Shown here: piece by piece, positions 35,468 to 48,245 of the stretch
How positions within the stretch are numbered: position 1 is the stretch's first letter
How the letters are laid out: each line of letters starts with the position of its first letter
Source of the DNA: Mortierella sp. BCC40632
Taxonomy: Eukaryota; Mortierellomycota; Mortierellomycetes; Mortierellales; Mortierellaceae
NCBI GenBank assembly: GCA_011634665.1
Contig: WAEK01000001.1
Span: 2,602,001-2,666,000, forward strand
DNA length: 64,000 nt
Direction of reading: 5' to 3'
The notes under the pieces: generated by a model
Seen by the model: only the letters and a program-made list of their open reading frames with translations
What the model was told of the DNA's origin: nothing
The model's database searches: none
Program-made: the position numbers and the translations under genes

Positions 35468-38400
35468 CTATGGACTCGCTTGGGTCGAGGACAATGACAA
35501 GGGTGATTCAGCCGTTGCCGTATCGATCGGAGCCATCAACTTTTGTGGAGTCGACTCTGCAGTCGAGATGGTCAACCCTTTGGTACCCGTCCCATTCCCA
35601 AGTTCATTATGCTCATTCGTCGTCGTCGGAGACGGAGTCGAGGGCAAGGTCGCCGAAAGGGAAGGTGAGGAAGGGATAGACGACGTCTCGGATCCATTGA
35701 TCTGATACGAATAATCCGATTGAATCGACAAACTATTACAACTACTGGTCGTTGTAATCGTCCGTGCAATCCCTGTCGCCGCCGCAGTCGAGGTCGAGGG
35801 AACTGCCAAAGGCAGAGTCACTGGAACAGATGGCTTGGACTCTGGAACAATGGGCTCGGGCAACTTTACTGGTGATCCTTCACTGTTGTTGTTATCGTTG
35901 TTGTTGTTATTGTTGCTGTCGTTGCTATTGCTGGTGTTGACGTTGGCGCTGGTGTTGTCCCCACAGGTTTGAGGACCTTCTTCAGAAAACGTCGACAACG
36001 CTGCAACAGTGGCCGGGGGATGGACGATCGTTTCTTGCCCTTGTCCTTGCCCGTGTCCATGTGCCTGTCGAGTAGAATTCCCCCCACCTCCTCGGTCTCC
36101 ATCATTTCCACCACTACTCCCCGACAACTTGCGCAAAGTCACTGCTTCTGGAACAATACTCTCATGTGGTTGTTGATTCTGTGATCGACGACCTGGAGAT
36201 CGTTGACCACGAGCAGAGGGCAATTTCGAGGGTGGGTGCTGAAGTGGTGGAGGGGGTGGTGGAGGAGGTGATTGCTGCTTTGCAGAAGTCGTCATGGATG
36301 ACTTTGGACTTGCAGGCAATGCAGAAGTGATCGAAAGATTACTCGACGAAGACACTGTTCGACTCCTTGGTTCTTTCCTTGATTGAGATGGAGATGAAGA
36401 TGGGTTGGAACCACTGTTGGGTGGGGTAGAACGATGTTGTTGTTGTTGTCCCTGTCGACCTAGGGTTGGAACATTTCCTTCCGAAGTGAGTGCCTTGGCT
36501 CGAAGTCGTGGCCTGGGGAGACCACTTGAGCCTGCATTCCCATTGGTAGAAGATGCTTCGGACGAGGTCGCATGTCGATTCTGATTGCTGCTGTTGCTAC
36601 CTGCAGAGTGAGGTCGTGAAGAGGGTGGGACGATACCCGAGGTAGATCGGTAGTGATTTCTGGCATTACCAGTTCCTTCACTGGTCTTTGGGATCATGGA
36701 AGTGTTTAAAGACTCTTCTGATCCTGAGGTACCCACATGTCCACGATTTGTTGCAGAGTGACTTGGGCTTTTTCCCGAGTGTGTCTTGTTCCTCGAATGG
36801 TATTGACTGGATGAGTTTGATTTCCGAGAAGGAGTCGATGGTCTCGAGGAGCCTGATCCTGTCGATGTTGTGGTCGTTGCTACTACTGGTGCTGTTGTTA
36901 CTGTCGCGCCCTCACAATCATCCTTGAGGCGTTGCAAAGTTGCGCCCGAAGGAGTAGGGAGTGAAAGGACGGCCGAGAGAGGTGCACCACTGCCAGTCTT
37001 GATAAACTCTGCCTTTCGATCCTTCCAGATTTGGTGGTTAATATGCAACATATCGACGCAGTATCCCATTTCTATAAATATATACATATATATACATATA
37101 AATAAATGCCAAGAAAAGCCATTAGTCTGATGAGTCAGTGCTATCCGATAGTCTGTTTGCTTATGAATGTGTGTGTGGCCATGGTTGGTCAAAACAAAAA
37201 AAAAAAAAAAAATGTACCTGGAATGATCTCCTTGACACTTGCAAACAAGGGCATAGCAAAACCATGGATAAAGCCGAGTTGAGTATCAATCTGCATTCCG
37301 GGATCACTGGCCAGATCCTTGGTTGGACCTGTGGGCACAGGTTGACTTCCAGAACAGCTCGCCATCTCCTTCTCGATATCTGCCTGGTTACACATCTCCT
37401 GCAAGAGAACAGCTGACCATCTCTCGGCAACATGGAACGGTCTCGACTGACATTCACAAAAAGAACAGAGAAAGGAATAGGGCAATGAGGGATCATGTTT
37501 GGTGTTAGCTCAGCGGTCAATATACCTGGTCATGCTCCTCCACCCCCTGTTGATCAGTATACAACAAAACAAAGAAAAAAAGGGGGGAAAAAATAGATGA
37601 GAAAGAAACATACGGCATTGCTGATGTCAGCACACTTGATCAACGTGCCACAGAGAACCAATCGCTCCTGTTCGTCAATGCTAGCCTGCTTCGCCATTGG
37701 GATGTTTTCTTGCTGAAGATTTCGAAGTCGAATCCGCTCTGTCTGTTCCTTGATCTTGGTCACATAATCAAAGTGCAGACCCATATCCGTTGCCAGAATC
37801 GTGCTCACTACCATCTTTCGGAATTCTGTAAAAAATTAAAAGGAAGCGAAAAGTAAGTTGGTGTGAGTGTAATGTTACTAACGAGGGAGAGAGAGAGAAA
37901 AAAAAAATATCCAAGGCGATCATTTGCTGAAATCCACGCTTACCCATAAACTTGCGGTTCTGCGAGTCGACATCAAAGCATTCGAACCCATGTTTCTTCA
38001 TGACCTGGAACAAGGCCATCGAGTGGAAGCTCTCGAGAACAGACCGGTCGTTGTACACTTGAGCCAGTGGAGTGTGGGCATTGACCTAATTTTTTTTTTT
38101 TTTTTTTTTTGTTCAAACAAAAAAGACCCGGCGTTAGAATTTTTCTTTTTTCTTCCCACGAGTAGAATGGTGCAGGTCCACGGCGCTACATTCCTGCTCC
38201 CATCCATAATGACAAGTTTTTTTTTTTTTTTTTTTTTCATTCTCCCCATCTCTTTACCAAAAACATATTGTTGACACCAGGGTGACCAACGTCATGACCA
38301 ATACTGGCCACAATAAGCGCAAAGATATCTTCGGGTCGCAAAAAGTCCTGAACACGGATCGAAAAGGATTTAGCAGTTGTAGCAGCAGCAGCAGCGGCCT

Positions 38401-39778
38401 CTGTAGCATCAGCAGAATCCTCGGGTCCGGGGACAGCGGCAGTAGCCGTCGTGGTTGCCTCGCCACCATTGGGTATATTGGCCTTGGACTCGAGTCCCTC
38501 TGCAACCACGCCCGACCCATCCTTGGTGCTCGTATTGGAAATGGTTTTGGTGTTTCCTGAGATAGGGGGGTATCCACATCCAGTCTCTGGAAGAAGACCC
38601 ATCCGGCACAAAAAGTAGAAAGTTGCCTGAAGCACGTCGACAGCATGAGCAAAGTTGTGATAAGGGTTTGACCGATGATAAGAATCCCTTAAACCAATGA
38701 CAAAGCGATGAAGTAGGTCTAATCCGATGAGTTGGTGAGATGGAATGGGGAGAGGGGTTGTTAGGATCTGAAAAGTAGAAAAAAAAAAAAAAAAAAAAAG
38801 ACATGTGCGGTAGAAGCGCCTTACGATCAGGAATGTTCAGGTCGCCAAGTCCGTCCAGCTTCATGACCTCCTGAATCACAATGACCACACAGCGCATCAG
38901 ATCATCCTGGCAAAGGTCGTGTGGATGGAAATCCCAGGACAAAAGTCTCCTCTTTAGCTCGGCCACTCTCTCCGTGGCCGCATTGGATGACATGGATGGA
39001 AAGTCGTGGATCGAAATCTTGGTGGGTGTTGGACAGTAATGGTGGATAAGGATATCCGATAGCCTAAGAGCCAATACAACAGATAGGTGTCTCATGTCAA
39101 TACCAAATCAATCAATCAATGATAATTGACGTCTATTTTTTTTTTAAGAGTCACGAGCAAACGTACCATTGATCCTTCAAGAACACGTTTCGTAGCCTGG
39201 AATGGCTTGGGAATGCCAAGTTGTTCTTTTGGGTACTGTATCTAGGGATGGTGATTGCAGTCCTGTACTTGCCATACCGGTGGATGTTCTACAAACCAGA
39301 CCAGTAGCGACAGAGAGAGAAAGAGAGAAGAAAAAAGAAAAAGAAAAAAAAAAAAGTTAGACGGCCGCACCCCACGAAAGGCAACAAAAAGAAATCTCAA
39401 TACCCAAAAAAAGAAATAAGGACCGAGGAAAGCCGAGGGCCCTGCCTTGCTTACCAAGAAAAGTGTCCGGGCAACTTGCTCCTCAATCGGTTTGAGCAAT
39501 ACATCGGCTACTCCGAGATTGAAGAGCTCCAAGACCTTATCCTGTGAGGTTGTGGAGGACATTGCTAAAAATATTCAAAGGGAAGAAAAAGAAAGAAATA
39601 AAGCACACACACACAAACAAAGGTCGTGCGATTAGAGAGCTGGCTCTCAAAGCAATCTCACACTCTTACACTTTGTAACTTGGTGCAAAATGGCTCTTTT
39701 TTTTTTTTTTTTTTTTTTCATCCCTCTCTCTCTTTCTTTCAAATCCTCTTCCTCTTTCTCAATTTTTAAATCCTGGAC

Positions 39779-39811
<33 letters not shown>

Positions 39812-40970
39812 GACTTACCAACAGGGACAATGTGATGCAGCGTGCCCTTGGCTAATCCTTGAAGGACACCCTCCAGGAATTCCAGTCCAGTCAAATGCTC
39901 GTTGAGGCCGTTCTGCTTGGGTGTCTTTTGCTGTGTCCTATTATTGTGAGCCCGTTGCTGGCTCGAGCCCTTTTGCACGGCACTGCCGTCGCCAGGTGCT
40001 CGGAGTGTGTGTTGTTGTGGACGAGTGTTCCCGGAGTGAAGCTTGTGTGAGGCGATGGTGATGGCGGCATCAGCCGGAAGGGCATCACGGGCATTTCCTC
40101 CGCGGTTGTAGGAGGCATTGCGGCTATGAGGACGAGAGCGTGTGCCAGTGGATGCGGAAGTAAAAGGCGCCGAGATTTCCAGATCGGTATCAACATCGAC
40201 CAATAGCAACGTAGGGCGGGCATCATTTGCAGATCGGTTTTCCAGCAGCGTGAGTGCAGTCTCGAAGGATGCAACGGCCAAGACTAGACAAAGGGGAGTG
40301 GCGGAGATGTGGCGTAGAGAGAGAGAGAGAAAGGGTTGGGGGTTAGGGTTGAGCCAGATCCGATCAGGGACCACAATATAATATGGGGAAGTATGTCCTG
40401 CACCATACAGAAGAGAGCAAACATCACAACACACAACAGACAGACAGACAGACAGACAGACACAACAGACACAACAGACAAAGAGAGAGAGAGAGAGGGA
40501 GAGGGAGAGAGAAGCAAGAGAGACCACAAGAATAATATAAAACGAACTTCAACTGCGGCGTTGTAACAGAGAGTTGGTAGCCAAGGTCGCAAAGAGAAAA
40601 AAGAGACTTTCCCTTTTTTCATTTGGCTCGGGAACGCAACATCTGCGTGGGACAGAGCGAAAAGGGAGACCCACGTCTCTGTTTCCCGTGCCACGTTTTG
40701 TAAGCACGATCACATAACGCGCGATGCTGTTGTGTCTCTCCAACAACACGCATCTCTCTCGCTCTCTCCAAAACAGACACACACACACACACACAAAGTA
40801 AGAGAGCAAGAAAAACCACAACAGAGACTAGAAATGAATGGTGAGGATAGGTGTGTTTGTGTGTGTGTGTGAGAGAGAGCGCGCGCGAGAGCGAGAGTGA
40901 GAAGGCCCGAGGTGTACGTTCGTTCTGGAGTGGAAAATAGGGGTAGGGGTAGGGTCTGGTGCTGTTGCTA

Positions 40971-41003
<33 letters not shown>

Positions 41004-41682
41004 ATATGATGCACCTCTCTTGCCATCACTGCTTTTTTTCTGCTTTTTTGCATGCTTTGCTTTACTTTTTCCCTTGCTTTTTTTTTTTTTTTTGCCTTTG
41101 CCCTTTGCCCTTTGCCTTTGCTCACTTCCTCACCTCCATCTGCAGCATGCACCATGGAATAACTGCACAAGGGTACCCACAAAAAAAACACACACACACA
41201 CACGCACGCACACATACATCCATCCCCATTTTTTTCTTTTCTTTTTTTTCACCTCGAGGAAAATGCGCAGCCTGCCCTTGGCACGCACCAACAACCAACC
41301 ACCACGCGTGCAGCTTTGACTACCATCCCTTTCACACTCCACGTTATACAAGCCGTCCAGTGATGCATTACGCGGAAAATGAGGAGAAAGATAAAAGAGA
41401 AATGTGTGCGTAGAAAAAAAAAAAAAAAAGAAAAAGAAAATAGAGAGAATAAAAAAAAAAAGCACTTTCCCACTCGGACGATGGATCCTCCCTGTTTCAA
41501 AACAGATGCAGCCATCTCTCTCTCCTTACACTTTTCTTTCACTTTTTTTTTTTTAGGGGGTCTAACGTTTTTTTTTTTTGCAAACCTATCCCAGGGACAT
41601 GAACATCTGCTGATGCAGTTGAGCAAAAAAAAAAAAAAAGGAGGTGCTCAAGAGCCTCGAAAAGGGGAAGGCTGCGTGTTGG

Positions 41683-41741
<59 letters not shown>

Positions 41742-41866
41742 CCTGCCTGTCTAAGGATGGCTCGACCAGGAAGAGGAGAGAGAAAAGGGCCCTTCTGTGT
41801 GCTGCTGCTGTTGTTGTTGTCTTCTTTTCTTAATCTGTAACGCTCCTGGCAGATACCAAGTATTGT

Positions 41867-41910
<44 letters not shown>

Positions 41911-42124
41911 ATTCTCTTATTGTTTGTTCAGACTGCAGAGACAGTGTTGCAAAAAGGGTAAAAGGAATGAAGCGCCCTACTTTTCCACTCCACTCTCTCC
42001 AGTCAACAAATAAATATATAAAAAGGGCTAAGGATAGCCCAGTGAGAATGAGAGAGAGGGCGAGAGATGAATGGAAAGAAAAAAAAGTGACCAAAGGGAA
42101 GAGCGTACAAGAGATGGAAAGAGA

Positions 42125-42177
<53 letters not shown>

Positions 42178-42375
42178 CGGGAAAAAAGGAGCAAGGGAGA
42201 AAAAGGGACAGCCGAGCGTGCGTCGAACAACGAGAGACAGACAGAGAGAGACAGAGACAGTGAGAGAGTACACCATCTCGTTCGTCTCTCTTTTTTTTTT
42301 TGCCTCTGCACGTTTTTTCATATATTGTCGCCAATAACTGATCACGGCCCCAATCATGACAAGCTGCAGGAAGAG

Positions 42376-42407
<32 letters not shown>

Positions 42408-42905
42408 TACACACACACACATACACACATATACACACATAAACAAGAAGCCCAGTGTCCAGCTCCTTTCCTTACCCCTCACTCTCTTTTTTCACTCACA
42501 CACACACACACACATCTTTATGAGAGATATGAAAAGAAAAAAAAAAAAAGGATCCTCGCTTAATAACGTACCTTTCAAACCAACATGCTGCAACAGGGAC
42601 GACAACTGAGACGAACCCTCGCCAGACCGAGATGCAGACCGGGACCGAGTAGTAGATGCCGAATTTGATTTCGAACGCGATGGTCTATGACTCCTCCGGG
42701 TGGGTAATAGGTGTGTGGATGAAAGCGCTGGTGAGGTATTAGAGGAAGAGGAAGAGGTCGAAGAAGCCGAAGAAGAGTAGGACTGGGATGAGGCATTGCT
42801 CAGGGTCTCTGCATGGGCGAGCGCTGATGTCTTTGGAGAGGAGGAAGGGGTATCGAGACAGGCTGGGTCGATGAGCAGGACCAGGTATTCCGATGGGTTG
42901 TCCAT
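35468..42905 (-). CDS. RegA-like hybrid: two-component receiver domain fused to class I cAMP phosphodiesterase
   Basis: Ten exons join in frame to about 1305 residues: 42905-42572, 40283-39819, 39564-39455, 39288-39167, 39063-38825, 38718-38258, 38085-37944, 37825-37614, 37446-37218, 37071-35468. Residues 1-300 form a receiver domain: strand 1 EYLVLLID, strand 3 with the likely phosphoacceptor (TLLLVDVDTD), then after a low-complexity insert GLEFLEGVLQ, VAMSS (switch Ser) and ADVLLKPIE (conserved Lys). Residues about 420-800 are a class I phosphodiesterase with all metal-binding motifs: NPYHNFAHAVDV, GHDVGHPGVNN, KCADISNASRP, plus TDMGLHFDYV. It should hydrolyse cAMP (or cGMP) to 5'-AMP/GMP. 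The last 500 residues are Ser/Pro/Asn-rich and disordered. Dictyostelium RegA has the same order; Dikarya Pde1/Pde2 lack a receiver. The start ATG at 42905 is the only one close to strand 1. Substrate and phosphorelay partner are inferred. Confidence 0.9.
41682..41738. repeat. (GA)n microsatellite in the long intron
   Basis: A nearly pure GA run of 57 bases within intron 1 of the receiver-phosphodiesterase gene. Confidence 0.85.
42129..42171. repeat. (GA)n microsatellite in the long intron
   Basis: A second pure GA run in the same intron, 390 bases from the first; a (CT)n run lies between them at 41873-41901. Confidence 0.85.
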
Positions 42906-43416
42906 GATTGTATGTTGTCGTTCGCTTTTTTTTTTTTTTTTTTTTTTTTCTTTTCTGGGCGCTTTTGTTATTGTTATTTTTTTTTTTTTTTTCTCTTGAT
43001 CGATTCTGGGCAAGGAAGCTGACGAGAAGACACAAAAGTCGATGTACTGTCCCGATCACTTCAGTGCAGCCGAGAAGAGAGTCGAGCGGGGATTAAGTCG
43101 TATAATTTTTGAGAGGAAGAGAAGGGGAGAGTGTGAGAGTGAGCGAGAGAGAGAGAAAGAGAGAGAGGGAAGGGAGGGCCGAGAGAGGAAGCAGCAGCTA
43201 GGAAAGGCTGAAAGAGAGAGAAAGAGAGAGAGAGAAAGGGAAACAGGCCAGGGATTTTGACGCTTTTTGAGTGAATAAGTGAAGCTTTTTTGCCAAACAG
43301 TCCAGGTGTGGATGGGGAATCGACAACGAAACATCAACCAGCGAAACAGTAAGATCGAAATGACATAATTGGCTTTTATTATTAAGTTTATTATTCGAGA
43401 TTAGAAGACATAAAAT

Positions 43417-43604
43417 ATATATTATATATATATTATATTATTATTATTATTATATATATATTATTATATATATATATATATATATATATTATTACATATA
43501 TATATATTATTATTATTATATATATTATATATATTATTATTATATATTATATATTATTATATTATTATTATATATATATATATATTATATATTATTATTA
43601 TATA

Positions 43605-43645
<41 letters not shown>

Positions 43646-43668
43646 TATTATATATATATATATATTAG
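43417..43668. repeat. AT-rich block of TA and TTA/ATT repeats
   Basis: About 250 bases made only of A and T, alternating TATA runs with ATT/TTA units, ending in a (GA)n run at 43668-43686. It lies roughly 500 bases upstream of the phosphodiesterase start codon. Confidence 0.9.
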
Positions 43669-44193
43669 AGAGAGAGAGAGAGAGATAGAACAGTGAGTTG
43701 ATTGAGAAAGAGAGAACGGTGAGAGACTGGATTTGGCCCAGAACTGGAATCAACAGACAGGGCGGATCAGAACAAAAGGGCAAAAGGGGATAGGGGCAGG
43801 ATGAGAGAAAAGTTAAGAGAGAGAGAAAAAGAAGAAAAAAAAAAAAAAAGAGAAAAAAAAAAAAAAAAAAAAAAAAAGAATGAAAGAGAACAAGAGTGGG
43901 GAATGGAATCTGGATTGGGCAATCAGATCGAGCTTTGTTCAGGATGTGCAGCAACTGAGGAGAAGAGAGCCGATGGAAGAGGTGGAAGAGGAGAAAGGGG
44001 AGAAGAAGAGAAAGAGAGTGAGTGAGAGTGAGAGGAGGAAAAAAAAAAAGGTGAAAAAAAGATGAGTAAGAGAGGAAAGGGACGACGACCGATGGGGGGG
44101 AGAACGACGGCTGATATGATATGATGTGGCAATGATGAGAGATGAAAAAATAGAGAAAGATGACAGGAGAGGAGAAGGGGTCAAAGACAGGTG

Positions 44194-44232
<39 letters not shown>

Positions 44233-44329
44233 AGAAAAAGAGAAAAAGAGAAAAGAGAGAGAGAGAAAACAGACGAGCAAAGGGATAAAAAAGAGAGCCA
44301 AAATGGACACACACACACACACAAACACT

Positions 44330-44339
<10 letters not shown>

Positions 44340-44383
<44 letters not shown>
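44340..44383. repeat. (GA)n microsatellite
   Basis: A pure GA run directly following a (CA)n-type stretch at about 44306-44338, in the gene-free region. Confidence 0.85.
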
Positions 44384-44387
<4 letters not shown>

Positions 44388-44489
44388 AGTGAGAGGAAGG
44401 GGGTGCAGAGAGTGAGAGAGTGAGAGAGATGTCCCACAGGGTGAGAAAGAGAGCAACAGGAGAAGAGCAGAGCACGCCTCAGAGCAAAC

Positions 44490-44521
<32 letters not shown>

Positions 44522-45132
44522 AAGAAAGAGAGAGAAAGAATGAAAGAAGATTAAGAGACAGAGAGACAACGCGAATGCTGAGGAAAAGGGACTCCTCTTC
44601 TTCCTCTTTCTCTTGTGTATGTGTGTGTGTGTGTGTGTTTTTGTGCTCCGGTGGTGCAGGGTGTTTGTCTGTGTCTTTTAAAATGAAGTCAGCCTTTTTC
44701 CCTCATCCACACAACACTCTGTGACAATGACAATAGGCGCCAGCTCAATCAGTCTCTGTGTCGCTCTCTTCGTTCGTTTCGCTCGTTCCGTTCGCTCGTT
44801 CGCTCGTTCGTACTTCAAAGAAAAAAAAGGGACTGTGCATACCCGCCGACACTAGCGTTGCGCCGTCTGTCGGGCCCTCTGCTGGGCCATCTCTCTCTCT
44901 CCCATATTTTTTTTTTTTTTGGCCCCGCCCGAACTGCTCCTGCGTCCCAACAGCAACAGAAGCAACAAGCCTCGCGACAGCCTGTCCGTTCGCTCGGAGC
45001 ACGAAGCCTCGCTTTTTTAATATAACTCTATGGGCCAGCTTTGTCCGAGTTCTGGTCGGTGTCTCTTTTGCAACCGCGTGCAGGGTGCGGATAGTGAGTG
45101 AGCCACACAGGGCAGGATTGACAACAACAACA

Positions 45133-45186
45133 ACAGGACAGGACAGGACAGGACAGGACAGGACAGGACAGGACAGGACAGGACAG
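45133..45186. repeat. ACAGG minisatellite
   Basis: A perfect tandem array of the 5-bp unit ACAGG, just under eleven copies. It reads through all three frames as Thr-Gly-Gln-Asp-Arg-type repeats but no credible gene surrounds it. Confidence 0.92.
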
Positions 45187-46471
45187 AAAAGAAGACAGAA
45201 CAAAAGAGGACAGGGCAAGATGGAGAGGGAAGAGAGAAACTCGGCGCGGCGCAGGCCGGCGCATTCAACAGAAGCAGCAACAGTAACAGCAGCGGCAGTA
45301 GCCGGAGAGAGAAAAAATAAAATAAAAAATAAAAGAGTGAATACAAGATTGATAGAAAGAGAGAAAAGAGAGAGCACCTTGTACCCTGGCCAAGCGGCCC
45401 TTGCTCCCGGACCAGCCCTGTCCGGCGGGGAACCCGCCAGAGCCGAGTACCAAAAGTACAAACCGGACAGATCGGGCGTCTCTCTTTCTCTCTCTTTCTC
45501 TTATCCTTTGTATCTGGAGAAGGGGCTGTAGATATGCGGGGGGCCATTGCCGGAGAGAAAGGATGAGGATGGGGCCACTCTTTACTCTCCTGTGTTCTCT
45601 TCTTCCTTCACCCTTTTTTTCGCCATCTTTTTTTTTTTTTTGTTCTCTTCTCTTCTCTTCTCTATCCCCATTTGGCTCCTCGCTTGCCCGTTCGTTCTTT
45701 CATTCTTTTCTCTTGTTGATTCCTCTTCCTTCTCCTCATCTTCCGGAGCATTATAGCAATTCGAGCCCCCGTCTGTCATGGTCTCTTGTCCATCTCTTTT
45801 ATCTCTCTCTCTCTCTCTCTCCACCTCTATCTCTCTTTAGTCTATGGGGCCATCCCCATTTCCCTTTCATCTCCCGCTTGGGGTTCGTGTCATATGCTAT
45901 GGGATCCGTTGTTGGACAAACAACACACCGACAATAGCAACAAGATTCAACCTTTGTGCACCAACCGTTCCTTTTTTTTTTTTTCCTCGCTCTTTCTCTC
46001 TCTCTCATTCTTTCTCAATGCTCTCGTTCCATTGCACCACTGCATCCCTCTCGGCCCAGAGTTGGGCCTAGTTACCCACATTGTGTTCCTTTTTTTTTTT
46101 TTTTTTGTCCTTGGGGCTGGCTCTCTCTCTCGTTCCACGATGCCCCCGCTCAGACTTTAAATTTAATAAACGAGAACGGGGCATACCATGTGCGTTCGCT
46201 CTGTTGGCTCTTGCGAATCGAACAGCCCCTGCCCCTGCTGCTGCTTCCAACTGGTGTTGCTGCTGCTGCTGCTGCTGCTGTTATTATTATACATTCTTTT
46301 TTGTTTTTGTTGTCTTTTGTTGTATGCTGCTGAATGCCAAAGATGGAGAGGATGGGGGGAGGGGAGAGAGAGAGAGAAAAGAGAGCACGGCGCTGCTGTG
46401 CCACAGGATCTCGGCCACAGGACCATGGACATGGTATGTAAAAAAGAAAAGAAAAAAAACGCTGTTGCTGT

Positions 46472-46505
<34 letters not shown>

Positions 46506-46569
46506 ACTGTCACAATCGATCTCAGCCCAAAAGAATATAAAAAAGAGAAAAAGAAGCAGGGCGCTGGCT

Positions 46570-46570
<1 letters not shown>

Positions 46571-46620
<50 letters not shown>
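46571..46620. repeat. (GA)n microsatellite
   Basis: A pure GA run of about 50 bases in the gene-free region. Confidence 0.85.
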
Positions 46621-46626
<6 letters not shown>

Positions 46627-47355
46627 GGCATTCCCCAAAAGGGCAATTGCCTCCTGGCAAGCACCATTGCCAAAGAAAGAGAACAGGTGGAAAGAATGAA
46701 TAAGGAGAAGGAAAAAAAAAAAAAAAAAAAAAGATGAACAAGAGGAGGTGGTGGTGGTGGAAAGAAGAGGAGGTGTACGCCCCCGGAGACCAGTAAAGTA
46801 GGAGCAGCACCAGATTGAGTGAGATGCATGCCTACCCATGGGCCGAGTTGCAGCTTCCGGCAGAGACAAGGTATGCGGGCTGTTACGCTATATGATACAG
46901 CGCATGTAGTGCATGGCAATACCAGAGAATGCACGCGCAGCCCTGCGACAGAGTCAGAAAGAGGGGCGCAAAGACTAGGCCGCAGACCGTTCGATAGAAA
47001 CGAGAGAGAGAGAGAGAGAGAGAAAGACGAGGCGTGAAGGCAATGAATTTGAGAGAAAAGTGAAAAGAGGGGGGATCGCGGTGTCTGGGGAAACGAGCAA
47101 CATCTCCATCATCCAACGGGGGGTGCATGGAAGGTCCAGCGGTCAGATCCGTCGTCGCGACGCGTGTATCGGACAGAGAAGATCGTGCGCATATTATGTG
47201 TAAACGCGCGTCCAGGTAAACGTGTGTGTGTGTGAATGTGTGTGTGAGAGAGAGAGAGAGAGGTCCGGCGCGCCCGAAGGTGAAAGAGGGAAAAGAGGGA
47301 GAGAGAAGAGAGAGAGAGAGAGAGAGATATATAAGAGGTGGAGCGCGAGAGAAGG

Positions 47356-47422
<67 letters not shown>

Positions 47423-48245
47423 AAGATTGAGCGGGGCAGGGGGTGAAAAGACAAAAAAAGAGTAGAGTCAAAAAACGCGATGCAGAGGAGGGGTAGAGAG
47501 AGACATATGGTTGAAAGGAGAGAGAGAAAAAGAAGGAAGGATTGAAAAGGTCAGAGTCAAGAGAGAACCATTCATTTCGATTAAAAAATAAAAAAAAAAA
47601 AAAAAAAAAAAGTCCATTGGTCTCGGTGGGTAATGCGACGACTGAAAACCTGGTCACTCTCTCTCTCTCTCTCTTGCTCCCTTGGGTTCCTCTCTCTCTC
47701 TTGCTGGAATGGGTTCTTTTCTCTCTCTCTCTTTTACTGACAAGGAAAGAGAGAGAAAGAACTCTTAAAAAAAAAAAAAAAAAAAAAAAAAGGAAGAAAA
47801 GAGAAAGAAAGCGCCACGGTGCGATGTGTCCTCGTTGGCCGTGTTTCTCCAGATATCGAGAGAGAAGGGGAACCAGGCAGATGGACCCTCTTCTTGCTCT
47901 TCCCCAGCAGCCTTTGCCCGCTGATAGCCCTCCGGAACGGTCGTCCATTCAAACGTTTGTTGTCTGCTGTATGTTGTATGAACAGAGAATGCCTGTGCAC
48001 CTTACTGCTCCACCTCCTTCTGACTTGAGTCCTCTACGGGGCCTCATCTCGTCTTTCTTTCTTTCTTTCTTTCAACTTTCTTGCTACGGACTGGTCGATC
48101 CCCTCCTGTGTCGCATGATCCGCAATAGTGACCGCTTGCCAATAAAGCCGTTTTCCGTTATTTCTTCCTAGTTGCCTAGTTGCGCACTTTTATTTTTTAT
48201 TCATTCTCTCCCCTGGAGAGACGCCTCCTCGGGCCTGCATTGCTC

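Larger units (their letters stand above)
40284..42571 (-). other. 2.3-kb first intron of the receiver-phosphodiesterase gene
   Basis: The donor GTACGT at 42571 and acceptor TGTCTAG ending at 40284 join exon 1 (phase 1) to exon 2, producing ...GLK-VLAVASFETAL, which restores helix 1 and strand 2 of the receiver. All other introns of this gene are about 100-270 bases. The intron is filled with (GA)n (41682-41738, 42129-42171), (CT)n (41873-41901), (CA)n, (CAG)n-like GCTGTT repeats (40958-41002) and A/T runs. I found no convincing nested gene. Confidence 0.7.

Noticed and set aside
35572..36114. Overlapping minus-strand frames within the phosphodiesterase tail
   Set aside because: Shadows of the Ser/Asn-rich C-terminal coding exon in other frames.
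40920..40953. GGGGTA-type repeats resembling telomeric sequence
   Set aside because: Only a few short copies and inside an intron; not a telomere array.
42303..42360. Possible short transmembrane exon on the minus strand (LVMIGAVISYWRQYMKK)
   Set aside because: Lies in intron 1 of the receiver-phosphodiesterase gene; including it would break the receiver fold, which is perfect when it is skipped.
43598..44569. Minus-strand open frame of 323 codons rich in Phe/Leu/Ser
   Set aside because: It is the complement of GA and A tracts; looks like membrane protein only because CT repeats encode Leu/Ser/Phe.
44745..45547. Open frames over 230 codons on both strands
   Set aside because: Compositionally biased, overlapping on opposite strands, include the ACAGG array, and show no domain or splice context.
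47109..47948. Minus-strand open frame of 279 codons
   Set aside because: Made mostly of Ser/Leu/Phe from (GA)n read on the minus strand; no recognisable domain.
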